Origin: CAYMBP01 sp964388745 | Lineage (GTDB): Bacteria > Babelota > Babeliae > Babelales > RVW-14 | Length of the DNA stretch: 42,740 nucleotides | NCBI GenBank assembly: GCA_964388745.1 | Contig: CAYMBP010000014.1 | Coordinates: 1 to 42,740, forward strand | Reading direction: 5' to 3' | In this document: positions 32,647-40,318 of the stretch, piece by piece | Layout: the number at the start of each line of letters is the position of its first letter | Numbering within the stretch: position 1 is the first letter of the stretch | The notes under the pieces: generated by a model | What the model was told of the DNA's origin: nothing | Seen by the model: the letters and a program-made list of their open reading frames with translations, nothing else | Databases searched by the model: none | Translations under genes and position numbers: made by a program

Positions 32647-34260
32647 CTATGCCTGCTGAATAGGGCTAGCATACCCAACGCTCTCTTTTTTAGTTAATAG
32701 TTTTTGATTAAGAGGTGAACTCTTATAAAAGTAGCGCTGTGCTGTTTGTTCTTCTTCATCAAGAACTCGTTTAAGATCAAGGACTATAAATCGCTTCTCT
32801 TCTGTTTTCATAGTTACATATTCATCACTTTCAAGAATAGCAGAACGCAATTCTTCAAGCGTTGAAACGGGCCTGCCGTTAACTTCTTTAATCAAATCAC
32901 CCGGCTCCAAGACTCGTGCCTCATGAGCGTATGTTCCCATAAAAATATGAGTCAAAATAATATAAGGTTTATACTGATTTTTTTGTTGGTAAAAACGAGC
33001 AAGCCGTGGATTATCATCATCAAACAAGGCAACATGATTCATGCTTAATCCCATAAAAACCATCCCCCCAAAAATTTCATAATCAATTGGCTCAAAATCT
33101 GGATACATCGTGCGTACAGGCAATGGATCAACTAAGTTAAAAATAAATTCTTTCTCTAGGTGAACCCCCTGTCGATAAAGTTCAATTTTAATTGTCTGGC
33201 CAATTTCGAAACGATTAAGCAATGATGAAAGAGGAACTTTATCTTCACTCCAAGAGACATTTGTCTCACCATATAAATCAAGCCTCATTCCATTAATTGA
33301 ATAAATCATGTCTCCTTCTTTAATTCCCGCTTTATCAAATAACATTGATTTAAAAACACGAGCAATATATAGCCCACCCTCTTCTGGATTAGGATTCCCC
33401 AAATAAGATACCATTGCTGCATTGCCATAATTGAACATACAACCAAACAAAGGCTTTCGCAGCAATGTAATTTTATGAATATCATTGATCACATTTTTAA
33501 CATCATTGATGGGAATAATATATCCAATATTTTGAGCTGACGAGATACGAGCAGTATTAATACCAATAACCTCCCCGTTTGCGTTAGTCGAAGGACCTCC
33601 CGAGTTACCAGGATTTAGTGCTGCAGTAATCTGAACAAATGACTCTCCTCCTAAATTTTCTCGCCCACTCACAATTCCTTGCGTGCTCTTCAATTTTTCT
33701 TGACCAAGTGGATAACCCAGAGCCATAATCTTTTCCGTACGCAAAATTTTATCAGAATCACCAAACTGCAAATAAGGAATTTTCTTTAATCGCTTCACAA
33801 TTTTTTTGTAAGATGGCTGTGTTAATTTAAGCAAAGATATATCTCTTTCAGGAGAGACACCTATTATTGTGCAATCAAACTGTTGCTTTCCAAATGAAGG
33901 AATCTGAATTTTTACACGAACAGCATCTTCTACAACATGAAAATTTGAAACAATGTGCCCTTCTTGATCAATAAAGAAACCCGATCCATAAGCTTTATCC
34001 TGATCAGGAGATTTAAAGGGCTCAGCCCAGTTAAAAGGCGTTGTCTCAACAAACACTTGAACAACGGTATCTTGTACTTTTTTTTGAACATTTTTCCAGA
34101 CAGTGGAAAGTTTTTCGTTACTATCACTGACCGATTTAGTACCTTTTTGTATATACTCGCTTTGTAATTTTTTTGCTAAAGCCTGATGAAATATTATATT
34201 CCCAAAAGCAAAGCTCAATATAAACCCAAGATAAAGGTATCTCCCTAAAAAAGACTTCAT
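32647..34260 (-). CDS. HtrA/DegP-type periplasmic serine protease
   Basis: A 537-residue exported protease of family S1C for envelope quality control. It has a signal peptide (about 1-29). The trypsin-like domain has the triad H108 in VSNFHVVEDA, D140 in ERDISLLKL and S220 in ALNPGNSGGPS. Two PDZ-like regions follow: one around 290-365 (GGLYIARVFKSMLFDKAGIKEGDMIYSING) and one around 400-510 (ARVLEPGDLIKEVNGRPV). The region between them is longer than in DegP. A strong AGGAGG site at 34269-34274 sets the start. DegP, DegQ and DegS cannot be separated on sequence alone. Confidence 0.92.
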   Translation of the reverse strand: MKSFLGRYLYLGFILSFAFGNIIFHQALAKKLQSEYIQKGTKSVSDSNEKLSTVWKNVQKKVQDTVVQVFVETTPFNWAEPFKSPDQDKAYGSGFFIDQEGHIVSNFHVVEDAVRVKIQIPSFGKQQFDCTIIGVSPERDISLLKLTQPSYKKIVKRLKKIPYLQFGDSDKILRTEKIMALGYPLGQEKLKSTQGIVSGRENLGGESFVQITAALNPGNSGGPSTNANGEVIGINTARISSAQNIGYIIPINDVKNVINDIHKITLLRKPLFGCMFNYGNAAMVSYLGNPNPEEGGLYIARVFKSMLFDKAGIKEGDMIYSINGMRLDLYGETNVSWSEDKVPLSSLLNRFEIGQTIKIELYRQGVHLEKEFIFNLVDPLPVRTMYPDFEPIDYEIFGGMVFMGLSMNHVALFDDDNPRLARFYQQKNQYKPYIILTHIFMGTYAHEARVLEPGDLIKEVNGRPVSTLEELRSAILESDEYVTMKTEEKRFIVLDLKRVLDEEEQTAQRYFYKSSPLNQKLLTKKESVGYASPIQQA

Positions 34261-34537
34261 TGTTACGTCCTCCTAATAAGCTATTCAATAGAAAAATACA
34301 TAATACGCCTACTCAAAATCAAGATAGAGCATAGCTTAATCGTAACAGAGAGTCATCAATAGAGTAATAATTAAACTTCATTATCCACAACAATGTTAAG
34401 AACAATAACATAATAAAGTACATAGCAAAAATTTATACAAGTATTTTGAGGCACTCTGACCTCTATCGTCTTCATTCTTGCTCCTACTGCTTCACCTTCA
34501 GAGAATACTGAAAGTGACTGTTTGCAATAAAATTATA

Positions 34538-35374
34538 TTACTTATCCTTGTTTTTATCTTTATTATTATCTTTGCTTTTATCTTTATTATCTTTTTCATG
34601 ATTGTTATTACTATTCTTATCTTTTTCAGAAAGTCCTCCTGCTTCAACGATAAACTCTTGTGAAGGACACTCTATGGTAGAATAACTAACAGAGCTATAT
34701 TCTGATGCTTCCTTAATTGACGGGGCATTGTTACAAAGATCAACTTTGAGATCATACACATCTGCAAGCTCAGTTTTAGTATCAAGGCCTATCCGACTAA
34801 CTAGCTCATCAACGCTTGCAGTAAATATTTCACGATTTTTTGCTGCCTGATCAAACGCATAGGCTAAATCTTTTAACACCTTCATAGACTCGGCTGCTTC
34901 TTCTGAATATTCTCCAAGATCATCACTCAAGTGTTTTTGCCAAGAGGTCATTTCTTTTTGCAGATTATGCTTCGACAGTATTAGTGCTTCAATTTTTTTG
35001 TCAGTTGTACTCTTGATTCCCTGCAACTCTGTTATTAAATCATTAATCTGCAGCTTTCCTTGTTGAATTATTTCTTCTGTTCCTGTCTGGCATTGAACAA
35101 GCGCCTGTGTAACTGAGTTAAATTTTTCTCTTATACAAGAAAAAACACGGCTACGCAAGTTAACATTATTTTCAATAAAAGCAATCACATCATTTATGTT
35201 TTTTGTATACTTTTTTAATAACTCACTATCCGAATCAAGAGCCTCTTTCATTGATGACGATTCCGCAATAAGCCTATCTACTTGTTCCTTCCACTCTGCC
35301 GGCACCTCAGCCGACACCTGAATAAAAATCAATAAAAAGCTTAAGAAAAGTAAATAGTTAATTATCTCTTTCAT
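34538..35374 (-). CDS. Secreted coiled-coil protein with Lys/Asp/Asn-rich tail (paralog 1)
   Basis: A 278-residue protein with signal peptide MKEIINYLLFLSFLLIFIQVSA. The body (about 25-215) is almost wholly helical and coiled-coil-like. A segment with LRSRVFSCIREKFNSVTQAL and VQCQTGTEEI, then LQGIKSTTDKKIEAL, aligns with the next gene upstream, including both cysteines. The C terminus (about 252-278) is a low-complexity run of KDK, KDN and NKD units, and the matching DNA (34541-34626) is a degenerate short repeat. No family recognised. The gap 34261-34537 downstream of it holds no gene. Confidence 0.7.
   Translation of the reverse strand: MKEIINYLLFLSFLLIFIQVSAEVPAEWKEQVDRLIAESSSMKEALDSDSELLKKYTKNINDVIAFIENNVNLRSRVFSCIREKFNSVTQALVQCQTGTEEIIQQGKLQINDLITELQGIKSTTDKKIEALILSKHNLQKEMTSWQKHLSDDLGEYSEEAAESMKVLKDLAYAFDQAAKNREIFTASVDELVSRIGLDTKTELADVYDLKVDLCNNAPSIKEASEYSSVSYSTIECPSQEFIVEAGGLSEKDKNSNNNHEKDNKDKSKDNNKDKNKDK
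34541..34626. repeat. Degenerate short repeat coding the Lys/Asp/Asn tail
   Basis: Repeated TTATCTTT/TTATTATC-like units (plus-strand view) encode the KDK/KDN tail of the secreted coiled-coil protein. Low-complexity DNA of this type can change length by slippage. Confidence 0.6.
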
Positions 35375-35424
35375 TAAAGCATCCTCTCCAATAATAAATT
35401 GCGATATTATTGATCTCCTAGGGA

Positions 35425-36171
35425 TTATGAATCACAAACCTCATTTTTCATATAAAGTGTATCATTTTTTTCTGAAACCTCAGCTTTTTCAAGCTCCCTA
35501 AGAAGAGTATCAAAACTTCTTAAAAAATCTGTTCTCATAATGATCATGTCATTATACTGCTCTTTTATCTCTTCAAGCTCTTTAATTGCTGCATCAACAT
35601 TATCCTTACTCATATGACTAATCGAAGCATAATCTTTCTTAATTCGATCAATTTGTACTCCTAAATTTTCTACCTGTTTTTCTAAAGTAACAATCTCCAG
35701 ATCTGTACACTTCTTTAAATCCTGAATTTGTCCTTCAAGGATTCTTTTATCAAGCTCAATATCTCTAACAATCTCTTTTCTGTTAGACGAACATAAATCA
35801 AGAGCCTTCTTAAAAGAATTATACTTCGCCAACACACATTCATATGTCTCTTCTCTAAGCTTTTTTCGCTTACCAAAATCATCATTAAGTGAATCAATAT
35901 ACTTGCTCTGACGCTTATATGACTCTTTAGATAAAGACAAGACCTCTTGCACATGAGATAATTGAGCAAAGAGATCATTGACCCCTGGAAAACCTTCTAA
36001 AATCTCTTCTTGAATATCACTCTGACTTACTTCTTTATTACTTTTTTCTTTTTTTTCAGACGACTGGCTGCTATCTTTTTTGTTATAATCCCATTTACTC
36101 TCTTTTGTAAATGCAGACTTGCAAGACAATAATGATCCAACAAGCAAGAATGTAACATACTTTATTTTCAT
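35425..36171 (-). CDS. Probable coiled-coil lipoprotein (paralog 2)
   Basis: A 248-residue protein. The signal peptide ends LLVGSLLSC with C17 as a possible lipidation site. A charged serine/lysine linker (about 20-55) precedes a long helical, coiled-coil body (about 65-235). LREETYECVLAKYNSFKKALDLCSSNRKEI and LKKCTDLEIVTLE align with the downstream paralog (shared LR, Cys, KxNS, AL, Cys, EI and TD..I positions). The C terminus ends KNEVCDS, near the KVDLCNN of the paralog. The function is unknown; the layout suits a periplasmic spacer or surface protein. Confidence 0.7.
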   Translation of the reverse strand: MKIKYVTFLLVGSLLSCKSAFTKESKWDYNKKDSSQSSEKKEKSNKEVSQSDIQEEILEGFPGVNDLFAQLSHVQEVLSLSKESYKRQSKYIDSLNDDFGKRKKLREETYECVLAKYNSFKKALDLCSSNRKEIVRDIELDKRILEGQIQDLKKCTDLEIVTLEKQVENLGVQIDRIKKDYASISHMSKDNVDAAIKELEEIKEQYNDMIIMRTDFLRSFDTLLRELEKAEVSEKNDTLYMKNEVCDS

Positions 36172-36271
36172 ACTTTATACTCTCTTTACCTTGCGTTAAG
36201 AAACATTATAGATTATACAACTATCCACAATAATTTTGTGCAGCAACTCTACCAATATCTCAAGTTTTTTA

Positions 36272-36790
36272 TTAGGCATCATTACAATACTCTTTTTGCA
36301 ATTTAAGATACCACTCTTGATTTTCTATCAGCTCACTACATAAAGAGTCAATACATAAAGAGATTCTCTTCAGTTCTTGGTTATTCAATACAACACCTTC
36401 TGAAAGATAAGCGACTTGTTGATTAAGAGAGAGTAGTAATTTTTCCACATAAAAAGCATATTCTTCAAGCTTTATCTTCTGTTCTTCAAGATATTCAGTT
36501 GATTCCGCAAGTTTTTTAGCAAGACTCTGAACAGAGAATTCCAATTGATCTATATACGATACATGATCATCATAAGATTCTTGCTGTAATTTCAAAACAT
36601 GTATCATTTTTTGAAGCAAAGAAAGCGAAGAAAGAGATATAGTCATCAGCATCTTCTGTTTAGTCACAAGACATGTTATCATTTTAGATGAACAGGCGCA
36701 GGCACCTTTTGATGCATACAAAGCTCCAGTTAAATAACTTAGAGCTATAAAAAAAATTATAAAAAATGAGTATTTTACTTTAAGCTCCAC
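36272..36790 (-). CDS. Secreted helical protein (third member of coiled-coil cluster)
   Basis: A 172-residue protein with a signal peptide (MELKVKYSFFIIFFIALSYLTGALYA). The mature start is Cys-rich (KGACACSSKMITC), followed by helices with heptad-like leucines (about 50-165). The segment QQESYDDHVSYIDQLE resembles KESYKRQSKYIDSLN of the next gene, so it may be a distant paralog. No conserved family recognised. It is the first gene of the three-gene run at 34538-36790. Confidence 0.65.
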   Translation of the reverse strand: MELKVKYSFFIIFFIALSYLTGALYASKGACACSSKMITCLVTKQKMLMTISLSSLSLLQKMIHVLKLQQESYDDHVSYIDQLEFSVQSLAKKLAESTEYLEEQKIKLEEYAFYVEKLLLSLNQQVAYLSEGVVLNNQELKRISLCIDSLCSELIENQEWYLKLQKEYCNDA

Positions 36791-36878
36791 ATGAAATCTC
36801 CTTCAAAAAAGCTATCTTTAATATTTTTTTACCATTATTGAGCATATCAAAAAAAAGAAGTAACAAAAAAGGACAAAA

Positions 36879-37427
36879 GTGAAGATCAAAAATATTACTT
36901 TTCTTTTTATGTATAGCCTTCATTGCTTTGCACACGAAGCTCCTAAAAAAGCCCTTAATACTGAGATTATTAATAATCTTATTGCAACAATGAATAATGA
37001 TCTTGCAACGCTTACAGCAGAACTAGAAGCTTTTCATGCAATAGAATGCTCAGTATCAACAGAAGAAAGCCAAGCAAGCCCAGAAAAGACCCTTACACTA
37101 GTCTCGCCTCTTTCTCCTCATACTCCAGCTTGGATAACAACCCTAATAACCATAAGTGAAAATTTAATTTTTTATACAGATAATAAAAATAATTATTTTG
37201 TTGGTTCTATAATATATCCTGAAGCTCCAATATTCAAAGTCATGCAAGGAGATCACGATCTCTCTATCATTTACAATAAGCAGACAAGTACTTGGCAATT
37301 ATGGGGCTACAACCAAGCTCATACTATTTTTACACGAGAGAATGAACAGGATCTTACTCTTGAATGCAATTCTGAAGAGTGTCAAAAACTTCTTACACTT
37401 CAAACAATGTTGAATGCATCTTCTTAA
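36879..37427 (+). CDS. Secreted protein of unknown function
   Basis: A 182-residue protein starting at GTG 36879, with an AAAAAAGGA site at 36865-36873. The signal peptide is KIKNITFLFMYSLHCFA, cleaved before HEAPKK. A helical stretch (about 25-52) and a Ser/Thr/Pro-rich linker (about 55-85) lead to a beta-rich region (about 90-165) with LIFYTDNKNNYFVGSIIY and TSTWQLWGYNQAH, resembling repeated strand-turn-strand units. No family recognised. It is divergent from the coiled-coil cluster. Confidence 0.7.
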   Translation: MKIKNITFLFMYSLHCFAHEAPKKALNTEIINNLIATMNNDLATLTAELEAFHAIECSVSTEESQASPEKTLTLVSPLSPHTPAWITTLITISENLIFYTDNKNNYFVGSIIYPEAPIFKVMQGDHDLSIIYNKQTSTWQLWGYNQAHTIFTRENEQDLTLECNSEECQKLLTLQTMLNASS

Positions 37428-37455
37428 AACCTTCATACCTCACAAAAGATTATCA

Positions 37456-38805
37456 ATGAAAGCAATTAAAAAAATCATATTTTCTTATACTTTTTTTCTT
37501 GGTTCTCATCTTTTTCCTCAACCAACTACAGATTTTTTCTTTGTTCAAAACCATTATCTTTTTTCAGGAGCACAACACTACATATCATCACTTTTTGAAA
37601 GCAGACAAGCCCTAAAAGGGTTTGATAATAACTCAAATAAACTCTATCTTGGAGATGCACTTTTTGGATCAAATATCAAGTTATCAGATATTTTTCTTAC
37701 CTCCTACTTAAGTACAAAAGGCAAGCTGACATTGCCTAGTGGTATTTTTGGATCAATTCCATCTGAGCAATTTTTAGCCTGCCTTTCAACAACTAAAATT
37801 CATTTTTCTCTTGAGCAAATTGATCGCACCTTTACGGCCTCATATAGCCATAGCATTAACCTTTCCCCTCGCCATGAGCTTGGTTTACATGGAAGAATTA
37901 AAACACGACAATGTCAAAGACGAGTTAATTTTATGATTCAAGAAGGGGTTATTGAATGCACAAGAAAGCCTCAAAGCGTTGAAAACAGTATTACACAATA
38001 TTTTCATACACATAATATGGACTTTTCAGACCTGTTCGTGCGAGACGTGCTTGCAAGTAAGTCAATCTGTCTGCAGCCAATTCAAGAACATACATCACTT
38101 AGTTCATTTACCATAACAAGCTATCTTAAAAGAAATCCCAATCCTATTGGCGCACTACTTCTTGGAGGATTTACTATCAAAATTCCCTTTGGACATCAAT
38201 CAAATGAATCTATTTTATGGGAAATAGAAAGCAAAAAAAGCGATGTCTCATTTTCTTTATTCAGCATGCTTCTTTATTCAAGCAGCTTTAACCCCCTTAA
38301 CCCATTCATATTATGCTCGATAAAATTTTTTCCAAAAACATCCTTGACGGCTCGAGTCCCTCGTATCAAAAATGAAAATAGCAAAATCTTCACCCCATCT
38401 AGCTTTATTAAACATACTATTGAGCCATTCTCACACGTTGACAGCTCTGTGCCATATTTTGCAGATCATGCTATTCCCTGTCATAAATTTCAACCCGCAA
38501 TGATAAGAATTAATATTGGTAACATATGGGAAAACTTTTTTTATAAGAATCTTGTTCTTGCAGGATCTCTTTCAGGAAACTACCAAGATAAATCTCGTCT
38601 CACGAACAAAGAGCCAACAGAAGATGAATTACTCTTACACTCATCTCATCATATACGTTCGCATTTTCAGATTAAAGGGCAATGGTCTTTATCATTCGAT
38701 TATCATGGAACTATGAAGATTAGCATTGGATCCTTTCATACCCTTTATGGAAAAAATATTCCTCTTTTTAATGGTATTACCTTCTGCATAAGCGGCTTTC
38801 TTTAA
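37456..38805 (+). CDS. Probable outer-membrane beta-barrel protein of unknown function
   Basis: A 449-residue protein with a signal peptide (MKAIKKIIFSYTFFLGSHLFP, cleaved near QPTT). The body has alternating polar/hydrophobic strands with short turns, clearest near the end: IRSHFQIKGQWSLSFDYHGTMKISIGSF and NGITFCISGFL. This is the style of an outer-membrane barrel, and the barrel call is inference from pattern. Start: ATG at 37414 is also in frame and would overlap the previous gene, but ATG at 37456 starts the signal peptide directly; ribosome sites are weak at both. Confidence 0.6.
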   Translation: MKAIKKIIFSYTFFLGSHLFPQPTTDFFFVQNHYLFSGAQHYISSLFESRQALKGFDNNSNKLYLGDALFGSNIKLSDIFLTSYLSTKGKLTLPSGIFGSIPSEQFLACLSTTKIHFSLEQIDRTFTASYSHSINLSPRHELGLHGRIKTRQCQRRVNFMIQEGVIECTRKPQSVENSITQYFHTHNMDFSDLFVRDVLASKSICLQPIQEHTSLSSFTITSYLKRNPNPIGALLLGGFTIKIPFGHQSNESILWEIESKKSDVSFSLFSMLLYSSSFNPLNPFILCSIKFFPKTSLTARVPRIKNENSKIFTPSSFIKHTIEPFSHVDSSVPYFADHAIPCHKFQPAMIRINIGNIWENFFYKNLVLAGSLSGNYQDKSRLTNKEPTEDELLLHSSHHIRSHFQIKGQWSLSFDYHGTMKISIGSFHTLYGKNIPLFNGITFCISGFL

Positions 38806-38835
38806 TCATCAGCTATACTTTTCTCAATGAGCTTA

Positions 38836-38844
38836 TGTTATACT
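38836..38844 (+). promoter_or_regulatory. Extended -10 promoter element for gltX
   Basis: TGTTATACT (TGn followed by TATACT) lies about 50 bases before the preferred gltX ATG. The previous gene ends at 38805, so gltX likely has its own promoter. No clear -35 box. Confidence 0.35.
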
Positions 38845-38893
38845 CTCTGTATTGAATTATGACGATCACACTAATCTTAATTCCTTGAGTACT

Positions 38894-40312
38894 ATGAAAA
38901 AAAAAATTAACGTAAGATTTGCTCCGTCACCAACTGGCTTCATGCACCTTGGTAATGTTCGTGCTGCTTTTATGAATTATTTATTTGCACAAAAAAATCA
39001 AGGCTCCTTTATTTTACGCATTGAAGACACCGACCAAGAAAGACATATTGAAGAAGCTGTTGATCGCATTACACAAGATCTTTCATGGCTTGGTATCTCT
39101 TTTAATCAAGGCCCTTTTTTTCAATCACAGCGACAAAGCATCTACCAAGAACAACTCAATGAAATGATTACACATCAACTTGTTTATCGCTGTTTTTGCT
39201 CCAAAGAAGTTCTTGATAACATGCGTGAAAAACAGAAAGCAGCCAACCTACCTCCTCGCTATGATCGCCGATGCGCAACACTCTCTCAAGAACGGATTCA
39301 AAGAAAATTAAATCATGGACTTGCTTTTATATGGCGCTTTAAAATTGACCAACAACATAAAGTAACTCTCAATGACCTTGCCAAAGGCAAAGTCGAATTT
39401 GACCTCTCTCACTTTTCAGACTTTGCAATAACCCGTAAAGATGGCTCTTTTACTTTTTTGTTAACTAACTTTATTGATGATGCACTCATGGAAATTACAC
39501 ATGTGATCAGAGGTGAAGACCATCTTTCAAATACAGCACTTCAACTTGCAATGTACCATGCAACAGCTCGCAGAGCACCAACCTACTGGCACCTCCCACT
39601 TATTTGCAATGAAAAGGGAGAAAAAATGTCAAAAAGAGATTTTGGATTTAATTTAAATGATCTTAAAAATGAGGGTTTTCTTGCCGAATCAATTGCAAAT
39701 TATTTAATTATTCTTGGCAAATCTTTCTCAGAAGAGATTCAAAGCATACCAGAGCTTATTAAGAATTATGACTTTAATAATCTTTCAGCAACGTCAACAA
39801 TTCGATATGACAAAGAAAAACTTGAATGGGTTAACCAAGAGTGGATTCAACGATTAAACTTTCATGAATTGAAAAATCGTATTCGAATTTTTTCAGATGA
39901 AGAGTATAACAAAATTAAGCAATCTGATGAAAAGAAAATAGAAGAACTTTTAACTATTGTTAAACCAGGAATGAAAACAATTAAAGAATTAATTTCTGGT
40001 TATTCTTTTTACTTTATTCCTCCAACAAAAAAATTTACAGACCTTTCTCTTGAAGCAACAAATGAAGTATTATCTGAAATAAGCTTAATCTGCCTTAACG
40101 TACTCAATGAATACGAAAGCACAAGTGAAGCTTTGAATGAAATTAAAAAGCGAGGCAAGAAAGCAAGTATTCAGATGAAGCTCTTGCTAACTTCTCTACG
40201 CATGGCATTAACTGGTGTAGAAAAAGGTATTGGCGTACAAGAACTTTTTAGTCTCTTCACCAGACAAGAGCTTATTAAGCGAATCACTAAATTCTTTGGT
40301 GCTCATAAATGA
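38894..40312 (+). CDS. gltX: Glutamyl-tRNA synthetase
   Basis: Class I aminoacyl-tRNA synthetase. The 472-residue protein has the HIGH-type motif in APSPTGFMHLGNVRAAF (HLGN at 18-21), the IEDTD strand, CFCSKEVLDNMR with YDRRC (partial zinc site), VIRGEDHLSNT, and KMSKR at 244-248, then a helical anticodon-binding domain. A TTG at 38852 is in frame; ATG at 38894 matches the family N terminus and is used, though its ribosome site is weak. With gatB in the window it may be the non-discriminating type. It ends only 6 bases from the convergent secretin. Confidence 0.95.
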   Translation: MKKKINVRFAPSPTGFMHLGNVRAAFMNYLFAQKNQGSFILRIEDTDQERHIEEAVDRITQDLSWLGISFNQGPFFQSQRQSIYQEQLNEMITHQLVYRCFCSKEVLDNMREKQKAANLPPRYDRRCATLSQERIQRKLNHGLAFIWRFKIDQQHKVTLNDLAKGKVEFDLSHFSDFAITRKDGSFTFLLTNFIDDALMEITHVIRGEDHLSNTALQLAMYHATARRAPTYWHLPLICNEKGEKMSKRDFGFNLNDLKNEGFLAESIANYLIILGKSFSEEIQSIPELIKNYDFNNLSATSTIRYDKEKLEWVNQEWIQRLNFHELKNRIRIFSDEEYNKIKQSDEKKIEELLTIVKPGMKTIKELISGYSFYFIPPTKKFTDLSLEATNEVLSEISLICLNVLNEYESTSEALNEIKKRGKKASIQMKLLLTSLRMALTGVEKGIGVQELFSLFTRQELIKRITKFFGAHK

Positions 40313-40318
40313 TAACTT

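Noticed and set aside
34381..34389. TTATCCACA, a perfect DnaA box, with a second near-match around 36221-36229
   Set aside because: Single sites far apart, with no dnaA, dnaN or box cluster and no switch in gene direction that would mark an origin. Short AT-rich motifs arise by chance here.
36172..36271. Possible small RNA in the gap between coiled-coil genes
   Set aside because: Only AT-rich spacer; no promoter-terminator pair and no stable fold seen.
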